This document shows positions 25,201 through 39,360 of a stretch of DNA of 64,000 nucleotides, in pieces. Origin of the DNA: Stratiolaelaps scimitus. Its lineage: Eukaryota; Arthropoda; Arachnida; Mesostigmata; Laelapidae. How positions within the stretch are numbered: position 1 is the stretch's first letter; the number at the start of each line of letters is the position of its first letter. The stretch spans positions 21,307,501 to 21,371,500 of the forward strand of contig JABWDB010000001.1 in assembly GCA_019614645.1 (NCBI GenBank), in the 5' to 3' direction. A model generated the notes under the pieces. It did no database searches and was not told the DNA's origin. It saw only the letters and a program-made list of their open reading frames with translations. Position numbers and translations under genes: made by a program.

Positions 25201-28197
25201 TTTTGCACTCCCGCTCCTTAGCTGACACCATGGACTTGGAGTACCATGGTGCTACATTTGCACACAGGACACTACTTTTGGCTTAGACTCCCGGGGGAAA
25301 TAGGGAATAAGAGGGGGGACCGGACCGAAGTGGTACGGCGATTCTATTTTATTGCAGACAGCTGGCTAGCTACTGCTGGACTTCTGATGGCTGAGCGAAC
25401 AATGATTTCCATGGGGACTCTCGTCGTCTTCTGTCTAGGAGACATGACAAGCTTGCCCAACCCGGGGTCCGTGCTGAATTCAAGTTCCATCCTCGCTGCC
25501 TTTAATACCGACAACGTAGCGGCAGTGCCTTCCAATACAGTCACATGATCAAAGTACCTAGTAGTGACTGTAGTTATGCTCAGGAAGACCGTCGCCACCA
25601 GAAGTCCACCACGAAGGCTACAAGGCCACCCGCTGTAATGACCGGTCCATTCAATCACGTGCACGTATCTACGTGAAGATCATGACGAACAGTTGATACC
25701 GTGGATGGCGAACTCGTGAGCTTGTACCAGCATGTGTTTTGTGCTCGATTGGTGGATTTGATAACATTTGATTATTATTTGATTATTTCCGGTAGGGGCA
25801 GCTTTACTAGTTGCGATTAGCGAGTCGAGACTAACGGCCTTTCCTTGGCTAGTTCTACGAACCGCGTCATTTTTATTCTACTAATAGGTTCCCCCTTCGG
25901 ACATGAGCCTCTCATTGGTTCTCTGTATGTAAGCTTGTAATTCAAAACAATTCGGTTTTTTCTACATACCGTTCATGATGCGCCCTACAAGTTTCAATAG
26001 TTATTGTTAAGTTGGCCTCAAAGGCAGAAGGCGGCCAAGTGTGAAAAACGTCTAAATACAACTCTTCGTTCTGGCTTGCACGCCTCTATTAAGGTGAGTC
26101 GACCGTTCGTCCTTATCGTAGGTAAGGATAGATGGCCTTTAATAATTGAATTACTGTAGTGTACCCTTTGTGACTGTGGGCGAACGGGATTTCTTGCGAC
26201 CAGTCTCTCGAAGTTCATGGCGGTATCAAGTTGACTCGGCAATAAGCACAGATAAGGCACATGTGTTGGATGCGTATACAAGGGAAGCTTCAGGCAGAGG
26301 TCTACGCATCGCTTCGCAGCTTCTGGGTTACTAACATATGTGTGACAGCTGTGAAGACGGTGCACGATTGTGTCTTCTGAAGATGTCCGTGTCCCCAGAT
26401 AGCGGCAATTTCACTCGAGCGAATCATAAACTACCCATTTTCGCAAGGGCAGCACGCCCACTCTAGGGCTCAAGGAGAGCCCAAGAAAAGATAATTATGT
26501 ATAATAGTGTTACATACATATGCACCCTTTTTTTAGAATGAAGTAACTGTAGTAAATATGTGACAATGCTGATTGGCTAACACGAAGTTGTATGAGTATG
26601 ATAATTACACACAGTGTTTATTACTTAATGCTACGATATTTCACGTTCCTTGTATATTCATAGGGTTTCGGGAAACTCGAGAGTTACGTTTCTCTATGCA
26701 TTAATGTAACGTATTCGCAATAGTCTGCATTTGCCAGGTGTTTCATCAGTGGAAATTTTAAAAATCATCCCTACTTACCTTGTTCCATTGCACAGATTGT
26801 CGGGTCGTTCTCGCATGACAAAATGATAAAAATGAAATTATGCATTTAGCGAACGTCTAGACGCGTGCAAGCCCAGCGGCACGCCCGCTCAGCAAGGAGC
26901 GCTCGATAACTTTGCTTGGTTTGCGACACCCAGCAATGTCGGTGACAGAGAGATCCGTTCTAGCGAGGAAAGCCCTTCGTGCAGGTAACCTGGACATCCG
27001 CAAATACAATAGAATTAACCGAGATCTGACTCAAATCACACTTTTGCCTCAATCACTCGGCTGTTCGGCCGTGCATCATTGACTCGATATTAACTCTTCT
27101 CCTAATCACGCTTTGCATAATTACCATGCCACTGTATACGTGTCTAGCCGTGCGCTCGGCAGCGCTTGCTCACTTACCACAGCTGTTCAATTAAATGTTC
27201 CTGGGCGCTCGGTTGTTTACGATGACTGAAACTGGAATAACTCGGATTCGGATTGATTGCTTTTGGGCGCCAGCAGAATACGAAACATCTGTCCCTCGGC
27301 GACTTCCAGAGTGAAGTCGTGTTTACGCTATAAATGGTTACTTAATATTTCGCATCACTCAACATATGAACCACCCTGGTCTGGATAATCACTTTGTAGG
27401 ATAGCTGGCAGAGGTCTATCAACCTGAATCCATGGGTGGCTATTTCGACAAGTGAAGACACATCAGCCCGAAATAAGGTTAGTTTCGTTTTCATTCCAAG
27501 GTCAGCATTGGAAGACGTTTCTGTTTTTCGACAAAAAACAAGTCAACAACGGGAAAATAGTTTATGGATACGGGAATGTACTTCTAAGCATTCGTTAACT
27601 AATAGTAGTGGTAGCAGTAGTGAAGGACTGACATCCACTCTAGAACAGGTTATTGGAATATGTTACATCAGTCTTATTCAGGGGTGACTAATGTAACAAT
27701 ATCTAACATTATGGGCTCCTATTAGACTTTACCTAATAATATAATTTAACCCCTGCTCACGTCTCGATGTTTAGGCTGAAGGAACGTATCCACATCGTTC
27801 CATGCAATGAAGGAAATCTTGTATTTTCGATTAGGTCATACAATCTAAGGAGCTCCTATCGAGCAGCGGTTTTCACCGTCACATCGGCAAAGCTGTTCGG
27901 TTGATCACCTCTCTACTTGCTATGATATATCGGATATCGTTTCTCGTCATAACTTGGCACGCATGGGAACGGTCTCCCAAATAGATCGAATGACATTGAT
28001 GATGCCTTGCTTCCCCTCTCGATCTTCATTAATACTGGTATGTCTTCTATGATCAATTATTTTAATATCGGTTGGCCATTCCCTGATATGTACTTTAAAT
28101 TACTGCATGAAAAGCTTCTATATATTTGAGCAGTTGGACCGCCGCGGGCATACTTATCCTTACTGTCACACATTTATATTTAAAAGTGGTCCATCTC

Positions 28198-28228
28198 ATG
28201 AAGCAATACCGAAAGCAGTGCCGTGAAG
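28198..28228 (+). repeat. Dispersed repeat segment, copy 1
   Basis: ATGAAGCAATACCGAAAGCA followed by GTGCCGTG matches 31829 onward with two substitutions. Both copies are followed within about 30 bases by CCCGGAAAAT. The pair marks an uncharacterised repeat. Confidence 0.5.
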
Positions 28229-28831
28229 ATTACATGTTGAGAGTTTGCCCGGAAAATTTACTTTTAGTCGTCCTTATCATCAGACCCTTCACAAATAGTA
28301 GAAAAGAACGACTGATTTCAAAACAAATTTGAAGCCTTAATAAGCCTAATAATTATTTCTGGCCATATATGTACTCCTGTTGGTTATAGCGATCAACGCC
28401 TCTCCAGGTAGAATTTCAACACTTCTGTCCCGTCGTTATCCGGACAGATCTGAAAAACCCTCGCATTCTACCCTAGGACAGCAAGTAACGCTGAATAAAA
28501 TCACGTCCAGTGTACTCGAGAGGCACTAGCCATAAAAGGAGGTGTAAAAAAGTTCATCATATACCTATACGGAAATTATTTTACGAGAACACCGCATAGT
28601 AAGCCACTAGCATCAATATTTTCACAAGGCGTCAAAGGACCAAAGCAGCTTTAGCGGCCACCCTGAAGAACCCTAAAGTAAGGGATATTTTTATCCCAAT
28701 ATAATTTAAGATGTGGAGTATCGTAAGCAACTGAGCTGATGTGAACGTCAAGCCCCAACTATCACACAGTCATTGGTCGGTGCCAAGGCGAAGGCCGAAT
28801 AGAAAATGACAACAACCTCGATCTGATCTGA

Positions 28832-28864
28832 TTCGATCTGATTTTTTGTATAAATCAGATCGAA
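28832..28864. repeat. 12-bp inverted repeat
   Basis: TTCGATCTGATT (28832-28843) and AATCAGATCGAA (28853-28864) are perfect complements around a 9-base loop. A further ATCTGATCTGATT duplication lies just upstream. Confidence 0.8.
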
Positions 28865-31724
28865 CCTTAACAAACTATATGGAACAATATAAAAATAGAG
28901 ACAAGTAGATGAGAATGCAAGCGTATGAAAGAGCCATCGACAGAAACACAGTCAGCATCAGATCTATGACATTTGATATTTTCAGATTCCGCTTACTGAA
29001 TTCGTAATCGCTGATCGAGTGAGGCGAATAACGTGAGGCGAAGCTGTGTAGATCCTAAAACAACCCGGGCAAAGGATTTCGCTGCAATTGGATGAAGTGT
29101 ACTTTTTTTGGCACGGAATAGTAGAAAGACGAGAGGTAACATATGTAGGGAACAAAAGGAGATTCGATAAGAACATGGAGATACTTACTATGAGCTGCAA
29201 GATCTATTCAAAATTTATGTAGAACCCCTCGGAAGTAGAGAAACATGTGTGTATATACATTATGCAGCGCCATGTGCTAGATACTACTTGTTAATCGCGA
29301 TAGATTCGATGATTAAAGGTATTGAAAAATTTACTGTAGGAACCATGGTCACGAATGAGACTGTTTGGTGTCTGCATCAATTGTTTACTTGATTGAATAT
29401 GTCACAATTGGGCAACAACTCTTAAGAACACATACATTTGAGAATTCCCTTTGAACGAGCAAGGAATTGAGCAGAAATTGTTTGGTGGGCACAATCATGC
29501 CAGCCAACGATGGATAGGTCGGAAACTGCAATAAGAACTGTGAAAAATCATCTCAAGTAGACACATTGACTGTGCATATGCACAACCTTCTACTATCTGA
29601 AGAAGCAATTCACATACGTCATATAAATGGATTTCGTCACATGTGACCCAATGTGGGTCTGGAAAATCGTGAAAGAATGGTACTTGGGTACCCATCGAAT
29701 CCGTCACGAATGACATAACTCCGAGCTTGAACCAAAACACATTCATCATCAGGTATCATACAAACCATCCATGCAAATACGAGCATTGGAAATAGTCAAT
29801 AAGGGAATCACTCCGAGACAATCTAGATTCAATCTAAAAACCTAGGCAGGGAGGAGCTGCGTATGGTGTGTCCGCTCATTATATCATTAGGAGTAACTAT
29901 AATATAAACACCATTGGATGTTGTATACACTTAGTTTTCTGTGGTCTGTTGTCGAGTGTGTTACATCACAACTTGCTCTATTTTACTGTTCACCTTTCAG
30001 TGTCATAAAACTGGTGACTCCCTGTTTAGTTTTTGTTTAATATATTGCATGTTATTTGTATATGATATGCTAATAGCACAGTTACGCTTAAGGCGATATA
30101 TTTACTACTGTACTGCAACTGTTAACGGATAGAATCATTTTATTTTAATTAGGCCTAGCAAGCTCGAATTAAGATCCTGCCATACTCCGAAAACAGGTAT
30201 CGTACTCGGCCTAATTACGGCCTAAATTCGTTCTGCACAGCATCGATGGACTAAGAGTAGATCTATCAATGCATTTTTGGCCCGCCAGCTCTCGCGGTTA
30301 AATGAGCTACTCACTGTACAGCTGCCTACAGCCTAAACGTTTGTACGTTCAGCTTGTGAACATGATTGACGTCAACTTTTAATGCATCGTTTCTGTGCCC
30401 GTAGACGGCCGCGTAGAGCCACTTGAGGTGATGTCGTGTGTATTGCCTGTGCACAGTGTTCAGTATTCGAGCGCTGTAGGCAACCAGAAGGCCAAGAGCA
30501 GCAACGTGCTGCTTGGAAATGAGTAATTGCCCGTAACCAATCCAGATGACTAGCTGTTCCTCTATCCCTGCCTCGTAATCGCACCGCGCGGATCACCCCT
30601 TTGCTAATGCGCTCGTTTCGGCCTGCTGCAGCCGAAGACTTGAATGTACCAATGGCATTTCTCGAGGTACGCCTTACATCGCATGTTAGCTCCTGTTGAC
30701 TTCTATTGAATGGGAGACTTGGAAAGGTTTTCAGGCGTTTGAGAGACAAAGAGGACACTTAAACCAAGATAGGTATAATATTTCAGTCAGATGAGCTCGA
30801 TTTCCCACAGAAAAGTTAAGCGAACAATTTCATTTACAGGGATCAGGGTAATTAGCAGTGAAGCACTAGAATACAGTGAGAAAAGATTTGTCGATGATGT
30901 GTTAACAGCAGCAGTATCATCTACATCAAATATCAGCTAAAGATATATTTGCCAATATGCAGCAGCATCACCTCAAATCAATTAAAAGCTTCGAAATCCA
31001 GCCGTCTAGATAAACATTGGTAACTGATTCCATTAAGAGATATACAGTTAGAAATCAACTTAAGCTTCTGTGAGTATTTGCAGGATAGAAATCTCTCGTA
31101 GAGCGTTCCAATTTAGTCGAGACTTACTGAAGGGGGACACGGCTTCCCACTTATATCTTAAGTGCTCAACTCAAGCTTGAACCATTTATCATCTAACCTG
31201 CAGTTGGGTTGGCGTTCGGTTTCCAATGGCAGACTCTGGCTGGAAAGTGCTGAAAGACTTCTTAAACGCCCAAAACGGTTAGAGCCTCGTATTAATGGTT
31301 ATAGTAACAACCGATTATGGAGGGGGGCGGGACTAGTTACAACTTTCACTCTGTGTTTAGGTTAAAACAAAAAAACACGTTATGGGTCGAGGCTACACCC
31401 AATGACACGAACATGCATTCGGCATGATCCAATGAAAATCGTTTTGAAGACGTTAGATGAATTGAAGACAGCTTACTACATTATTCGTATTTCAGAAATA
31501 CTCGTCGTCAACTACAGCGTGAACCAAAGTCACTGGGGAGAACACATCAGTTTCTTACGAGAGGTGCTTGGAAATGTCTAACGCACTTCACGTCTGGGGT
31601 ATTCCCCACGGAAGTATGGGGTTGCACCACTCAGTCACCTGTCCTCCCTATACGAGGTGCGGTCGTGCTTTTGCATTACTTCGTTGACGACCGACACCTA
31701 TTGACGTTCGACCCGCTTTATAGT

Positions 31725-31860
31725 AGCGGTTGCACTCTTAATCACTCTATATTGACATTTAGAAGGAGACACGTAGGTACACGGGTTCGATCCCCACCGT
31801 TGCACATTTTCATCTAGGCTCGCGGTCTTATGAAGCAATGCCGAAAGCAGTTCCGTGGAC
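31725..31860 (+). mobile_element. tRNA-derived SINE-like segment with dispersed repeat copy 2
   Basis: GGGTTCGATCCCC (31783-31795) is a strong tRNA box B. A loose box A (TAGTAGCGGTTG) lies near 31722. The following ATGAAGCAATGCCGAAAGCA (31829 onward) is shared with 28198. This suggests a retroposed element, but its boundaries are unclear. Confidence 0.4.
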
Positions 31861-32608
31861 GTCAAATGTTATCTGTATGTCAGCCCGGAAAATGTTCGTT
31901 TTATACGATTGCGACTTCTTCGGCTTAGTCCAGAAGTATCAACGGCCGAGAGCACCTTCCTGTTTACTCCCTTCATTCATGAACTTCGCGTGGAATACTT
32001 CTTTCAGAATGAGCAATTTGCTCCTGATAATGGCCAGCCCATATAATACATAATATAATGATAGCTTTAAGAGAGCCACGACGTCAGACTTATTGCTCTT
32101 GAAATGCGTTTCCCGGTGTGCTCTACACTCCCTCGCTGTTTTCAATACAAACAGTACAACAAGTGTTGCTGGAGGCAAAATCTAACAACTTAATAATCTA
32201 TTTTAATACTCCCTTGTACGGGTAGAAGTCGAAAAGCGCAACCTTATATTTAGCTCCCCCCGCGGGCTGTAAAAAGCCACTGAGGGCATGTATAACACTA
32301 GCCATAACACATACCCCCTCGCAACATGAGTGATTAAATATAGAAATTATATATTTACCTCACCCTTCACTAAAACTGATCTCATCGCGTACACCCGTGC
32401 TGCAAGCGTTACCTATAGCAATGTTCGGCGTGCTCACATTGTGGGACACCTGCTATACGTGGATCATGCCGCAAAGGATCTACAACAAAACGAAGAGACA
32501 GACAGATAAAGTTGTGGCGCCGTCCCTCGAGGCAGCCTATGCATGCATACATATTCGTATAGCTTATGTGCTTTCGGAGTCACTCAAGCAATCATAACAA
32601 GAAAGGTG

Positions 32609-32680
32609 GAGAGAGAGAGAGAGAAAAGGGGAAGAGATGGAGAGCGACAGAGGAAAGAGAGAAAAGATGAGAAATTACCT
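32609..32680. repeat. (GA)-rich simple sequence
   Basis: A (GA)n run followed by impure purine-rich sequence. Confidence 0.8.
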
Positions 32681-33526
32681 TAAGCAAAACAGTCTGTGAT
32701 TAGCCGCATTGCTTTTCTTCCAGTCTGATGAGGAACTTTCTCCAGCTATCTCTCGAACATGGTGGATGGCACTTATAGCCGGTTTGGATTATGTCCAGAT
32801 TCAGAGACGTACACACTTAGCTAATTTGTTGTTTTTTTTTACATTAGTCGTTTTGCAGTGATGATAATTCTCATGATATCAACCGTCATCAACACGGTAG
32901 CAGGCTCCGCCGCCTCGAAGCGCCTTCTCTTAGAAAATAATCGTTAAATTATATGGAATTCGTCAGTGATCTTTTCAACAGAGGGCACCATCACTTGAGA
33001 TTCCTAAAATGTGATTTAGTTGGATGGCGTTAGCAAATTTAATATTGAATAATCTCGAGTTCACTGTCACTGTACGTCTCTGCTATAGGAATCGGTGAAT
33101 ATCTCTCGAGGCGCAAACACATCGACGCTAGAATGAACCATCTGAACATATAGATAAGACTATGAGCAGTTTGACGTTTTTTGTTATATTGTGTAATATT
33201 TTACAGAACTTCATTGAAGTCATAGCCAGCTTGTTATGCTACTCAATGTTGTATAGCATTGACTCAGGCTTGATTCCGTATCGACAAAAAAAAGACATAT
33301 TATTCGTGTCATGTTAGTAGCTAATGCAATTCTTGGCTCACTAAACCAACTTTCGATCTCTGCACACTGCTCTATAAGTTTGCATGCACCTGCTTTTAGT
33401 CCTCTGTCCACATATTCCCAGTACAATCAACGCGCAATGATACAATATAGTATGCCAGCGACATGCTTTGTCACGCGTACGCAGGACGCGCCTCTGATAG
33501 ATTCTGTCAAAGGAGTGATAAAAAAA

Positions 33527-33551
33527 AAAATATATATATATATATATATAT
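33527..33551. repeat. Poly-A plus (TA)n microsatellite
   Basis: An A-run leads into TA alternation and lies directly upstream of the hairpin at 33558. Confidence 0.85.
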
Positions 33552-33557
33552 CCATAA

Positions 33558-33631
33558 GCTGATATTCTTGGAAGTACTCTGGTATTAGTTATCCGCACAA
33601 CTTATACCAGAGTACTTCCAAGACTACCAGC
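33558..33631 (+). ncRNA. Candidate hairpin RNA (pre-miRNA-like) or small foldback element
   Basis: The arms CTTGGAAGTACTCTGGTAT (33567-33585) and ATACCAGAGTACTTCCAAG (33604-33622) are 19-base perfect complements. Inward, after one T/T mismatch, AGTT (33587-33590) pairs with AACT (33599-33602), leaving an 8-base loop. Outward, 7 of the next 9 positions pair. The 74-nt structure has the size and shape of a microRNA precursor. I do not recognise the arm sequence as a known miRNA family, and the adjacent A/TA tract would also suit a small mobile element. Confidence 0.4.
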
Positions 33632-33876
33632 GTCACGCAGATCAGGGTATGTTTTTATTGATTCCACGACCCCGCTTCCGAGCTCTGTTCCCCTGAGAAT
33701 GTGGCCAATAGATTTTCATAGCAATAACAACAAGGCGCTCTATACATCACGTTCTCTCGGCCACATGCTATTCCCTCGCTAGCATTTCGCGCTCGCTTAT
33801 CAACAAGGAGATGACACTAGAAGCAACGGCGGCGGCGGCGGAATTCAATCGACCCGCTATTTCATCCCACCTCTGT

Positions 33877-33879
<3 letters not shown>

Positions 33880-33912
<33 letters not shown>
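33880..33912. repeat. (AT)n microsatellite
   Basis: An uninterrupted AT alternation of about 32 bases. A (GGC)n run lies shortly upstream at 33828-33840. Confidence 0.95.
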
Positions 33913-33914
<2 letters not shown>

Positions 33915-33999
33915 TCGGTCAGGGTACATCATGCGCAGCTCTATCTAGTAAGACAGATAAGAGAGAGAGATAAGTAGATAACGGGTAAAGGCCGCCCTC

Positions 34000-34560
34000 T
34001 CGACAGCGACGTCAGAGCAACGGAGCGAGCGACCCCTTCATATCGTCGAGCGAGTCGTGTCGCCTCTCTCCAGGAGGCCCCTGTCCTTGGAGTTCCACTC
34101 GATCTATTATATTATACGCAGTTAGCGAATAGCCACGACTGGTGAGCAAGATATGCCGGTTGGTGGAGGTTCGGCCCTCGTGGCGCCCATTTGGGTTCGC
34201 TCGACCGGCGCTCGTCAAAAGCAGAGAGAGCCCCAACGACCACGAGTCCAACGGCAGCGGCACTGGCAACATTCGCCGGCGGTGTCGACAATCAAATTAG
34301 CGATTAATTGCCGTCTAATCAGATTTAAATAATGTGCAAAGTAAACGAGGGTGTGCGTTCCGCTCGGTGCACGATGTGTGAAAGGAGATATGCACTATAG
34401 TGCTAGCGCGCCTGGTACCGCGCACGGCTGTATCAGGTGCTGACGGCAGCCCGGGGTACAGCTTCTCGGCGGAACAGCCAACGCCGCTGTCGCCATAGGT
34501 CACGTCAGCAAACATCTGACCGACGTAACACAATACTGCACGTACATCTGTACCAGGTAA
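34000..34560. other. GC-richer block, no gene recognised
   Basis: CpG-containing sequence with short open frames on both strands and no motif that supports any of them. Confidence 0.3.
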
Positions 34561-35684
34561 CCGACGTATCTTCCTATCCATGTATATATATATCTTCCTA
34601 TTCACGCTACATGTGCAAAAATTGCTGCTACCAGCGTCAGGTAGCTAGGTGAGCTGAGAGAGAATTCAAACTCACCTGGCATGCCCTAAGTTCTACGAAG
34701 AGCTGCTACAACCGCCGGGTCAATGACTGTGCGCTAACTCCATCGTTCTGCTCCGTCCATTCGATCGCACTGGGTGCGTTGGCTCGCACAGTTTGTCATG
34801 CTCATCCGCTATCCATGCGCGAATGAACCCCTGCCTCGGCTTTCTGCGCCACTTCGGCAGGAGTGGCGTACTAAACGGATCAACAACGACTGTCGAGTAT
34901 CCCACCTTTGGGTAGACGCCATCCACGACCCCCCAAAGCATGTTCCCGACTCGTCGAGTCGCGTCGATTCATCGTAAACGCACATATTGTACGTAATACA
35001 CCGCAGCCGCAGTCGTACGACTCCACTCAACTTCACCTAACATCGTTACCGTCATTTGGCCCTCGGCCACTCCATGGGCCCAAGGGTCATCACTTATCAT
35101 CGAGTGGCGAAGACGCCACGGAAAGAAAAACAATGCATTAACAATGACAATAGACGACACCAACACACTTAGTAAGTGGGCGAATCATCGTAGTCTAGCA
35201 GAACTCTGCGAGAAGGTTCTCTAACTGGTTTTTATCTTTGGAAGAGATTTCGTTGTCAATTGGAGCGGCTGACTACCTGGTATATTTTCGCTGATTAAAT
35301 TCATTCGCTTACAACAGACACCGCACTGAGCATTACTGAACTGCCCGCTGCATATTAATTCGTACCACAGCATCGTAAATGAACGGGAGCGAATCGGATC
35401 GCTAAATTAAATTCGCGTTCATATTGATCTCAATGTTAAAGTCATGATGAATATATGTATTTGGACAATGTTATTCATTGATTCATTCACATTTGCGGTT
35501 TACTGAGAAAACTGCTATTTTGCACTGCTTAGGTTCACGTTGGAAAAAAAAACATTGTGAAGATAATTAAAACATCGTAATAGCAGTCTGTCACCTCATA
35601 CCCGAAAGGCTGTACGACTCAAGTTGTATAAGATATTCAACACATCATTGGACGAAATTATTCACAAATGTTTTTTCTTTACCT

Positions 35685-35687
<3 letters not shown>

Positions 35688-35722
<35 letters not shown>
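35688..35722. repeat. (CT)n microsatellite
   Basis: An almost uninterrupted CT repeat of about 35 bases. Confidence 0.95.
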
Positions 35723-35724
<2 letters not shown>

Positions 35725-38700
35725 ATGCCTTTATAGCGACGATTACAACATAGCATTTGGGCGTCAAAGGTCCCAAGTGATCATGCCATTTAAGTGTTTC
35801 TTGGAATCACAAGACGAGGATATTTTATGGCAGGAGCCACCGGGCCTATTTCATCACAGAGTCGTATAGACTCAACTTGAGTTGCACGTTGAGCTGTTGG
35901 AAGTAACGTCAAACTCTAGGTCTGCTAGGATTGACAACGAGGCCATAGCCTCACAAAGGTTTTAACGTCATTATATGGTACAGTGGTGTGGTGTTTCCTT
36001 CATGCAGTTCTCTCATTGTTATTTTTCTTCCTCGTCTGTTGCTTGGTGCCGATTGTAGATGCTGAGGGTGCACGAGGGTGACCAGGTATACATCCTTTTT
36101 TTTGTCGTTGGTCGACTCGTCGCAGCCCTGTTCATTCTGCCAGTGGCATGGCATCGTTGATAGATTGTGTATGCAAACACTTGTTAACAGTGTGCGCTGA
36201 ATCAACTCAACGTATCAAGTTGCTCATATCACTCATTGACATATAACAGACTCCTAGACGTCTAGGACGCGTCGACACAGCAGCTTCACAGATCAACTCT
36301 CATGAAACACTCATCAACATCAGCTAGTAGTTAATTAATAGAGCCTATTTGTAGATTAGTTACATCAGCAGATGGAAAACTTAAACGGCTTTTGTATGGA
36401 AAACTCATCGTTTGTATTCTCTTCGCTTACTGTTGCTGGTGTAGCGTAGAGTTATATCATGTACAGATATGTAGCTTGAACTACAGCGGTGAATTATTAA
36501 AACATTGGCGTAACGACATACGACAGTATACCGACTCAGAGAAAAAAAATCTTGATCGCTCGTTATTAATTTTGGGGCATGGCAACCGTCTGAAATTCAT
36601 TGAACCCCTTCTGAAGCCACGACAACGTAGGGTTACCTTATGTAAGGTACGTTTAGCTTGTGGTCGGGGTGTTGGCTGATCCTGCAGCCAGCAAACACCC
36701 TATTTCAAAACATGAAATTTTTGAGCCAACATATGGGGCGACTGGGATATTGATAATAATATAAGTCCAATTGTAGCATCTACATCTGCATATATACTAT
36801 AGGCAATACAATTTTCGATGGTTTGGTTTAAAACGTCCAGGATTCTATTCTATATGCGAATTCGATGTGACAAACCATGTGGTTTCTCAGCTTATGTAAT
36901 GCAGTGACGTGTAAAGGGGGACCTTAACGGAAAAATGTGTGTCGGACTATATTCAACTATATTTACCAGAAGAATGGCTGCTGGATGCAATGAAAACAGC
37001 AGCAGCAGCAGTATCATAATACCTGACATGACCAAACTGCATACATTAATGGACCCCATAAGGTATAAGCGAACACTGTTATATTATAGCTAAGGTTATT
37101 GTTAAAGAATAAAATATTTAAAATAACCATGAATAATGGCAAATAACGGAATGGTAATTAGCGCGGCGTTGCGCTCAACGGAACGAACTATTAATGATCT
37201 TGCTTGGTTTATATCTAACCAAATAAAGGCAAATATGTAAAACAGTAATATAACACTTCCAACTTAACGAGTGTGTTTTTGACTTGACATATTACAGAGT
37301 TGGATTGCGAAGCTGGATCATGTGGTGAATACTCTATTCATCCACCCGTCCACACACGCGCCCGCTGACAGGGCTCAACTTGGACAGTGCCCGACTCGAG
37401 GACACAGGGCTCAGGGTCCATGAATGTTGTTTCAATTCAATTGAGGAGATCGTTGCGAGGCCCTTTTCGGCTCATTCTGTCCGGCGTGAATTACAGATCT
37501 CTGTGCCTACCTAAACACCGGTCACCACCACTACCACCACCACCAGCTCCGATTCTCGTGGAGTCAGAGTGGTTGGGCGGGGGGGGGAGGCGACTGCGCG
37601 CATTGTTTAGACACAAAAGGTTCGGGGCCAGGAAGGTCCACTAGGAGAGTACATTCTGCTTTAACATGCGGTTGAGTGAACATTGCCTAGCTAGAGCCAA
37701 CTAGCCCATTGTAACTTGAGATTCCTCTGTCTGTCAGCACAGGGACGCGAGGAGTTAGGAGCTTCTTGAAAGCGCCACCTTAGAAACGCGCTCGCCCGCC
37801 CCGCCACTGCGACGGGAGCCGGAGTGAATTCTAGAGCCGCTTGCGTTGGCCATATGAAGCCGGCAATTGATTGTGCTTGTGTGATCCACGCCGACGAATG
37901 TATTCGTTTGGTAAGAGGGTTGTTCGACTTTCGAGAGAGGGCTAAAACTTGAGAACTTTTCGATGCTTGTGTGTTAAATAGTAGACAGAATTTATTCGCA
38001 CAAGCTATTCACTAGATAGCTACAAACGATTTCAAAATACATCTGGCAGCATGAGCCTCTGTGGTCATCAGGCTCACTCCTAAGGCTGCTAACGGCGGAT
38101 GGGTATGTTCAGACGAAATGTACCTGTTATTTTTTTTGTAAAGGGCACGAGGTGGTCGCGCTCATATCCTTCGCTCGTCGTGAAATGACGGAAGCGACAG
38201 GTTTTGTGCAACGGTCGCATTGCTTTTGAACAACAAGACAATTAAGACAGCGATGACTATTTGGTGTTTGTTGACGTGTGTCGCTAATAGTGCAACTGTG
38301 AGAAATTAGCGAAGCGGGCAGACGAATCAATACAGGGGCCACTTTTCCGGACTCCGTTATCGCTTGCCACAAATAAGCACCATACGGGAAAACCCCACTG
38401 CTTACGCAGAACCATAAACGTGTTTGAACGCAATGTGAGAAAAAAACAGTTAGTTCATATAATAGTTATAGCGTATAATGCTATCTATATGGAAACGTCG
38501 AGATTTTCAAAAAAACGATTCTTGCAAAACATTCTAGATTGCGCACTTATTGAGATATCATCTTTCGAACAGCGGCTGGATTCGTCGAACGTCATCTTCG
38601 TTCCACGAATCTACCCGCTGTTCCTGTCGAATATGATCCAATAGGCAACGAGATATTCATGTTCAAAGTCTGGCAGTACGAAACGGTCAGTTTGTCTGTC

Positions 38701-38828
38701 GGCGTTCGCTGAATATACCAACGCACCTCGAGTATTTTAACATTACGTATTTTGCAATTGTTTCACTGTCGTCGGTCCGCACATTTCGATGTCACTTTCA
38801 TCCATTTGAGGAGGTTGGATTGGTTGGC

Positions 38829-38851
38829 AATATATATATATATATATATAT
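38829..38851. repeat. (TA)n microsatellite
   Basis: An uninterrupted TA alternation. Confidence 0.9.
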
Positions 38852-39342
38852 TTCAAGATAATGACATTTAATGCTCTAGCTTCAGTTACTTCTAAATTGA
38901 CGTCACTTGCAAAACAATCATCATATGATGAATGTCTGACGAACGTCCACCCTGCCCCGTTCAGTAATCGTTCGGGATGTCCTCATACAATGGATAGGGT
39001 AATATTTATACATATATACATGAATAGGCCATACTATATACTTGTCCAACGGCCCGTCAGTACTGAGCAATATGTCCGTTATCTATTAAATATAATATCT
39101 GTTCGGATAGCACTATTTTCGATGAGTTTGTCCATGTCTGGAGATTGTGTCTCCTAAGAGGAGACAAACGGGCCATCCGAAAACCTGGAAATGCATCATT
39201 CGTCGGTATCTTCTTTATTGCAACTTTGCTTTCATGATAATGCTACTGTAGCTGGCAATTGTCAGTTGCAATTGTAGGGCCAGGCTAATGGTAACTTTGC
39301 GACCATCAGAATGTCAGTCAGACCCAGACGGGCGGGCACCTT

Positions 39343-39360
39343 AGTGAGCTCGAGCTCACT
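39343..39360. repeat. 18-bp perfect palindrome
   Basis: AGTGAGCTCGAGCTCACT is identical to its own reverse complement with no spacer. It could bind a dimeric protein or be chance. Confidence 0.85.
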
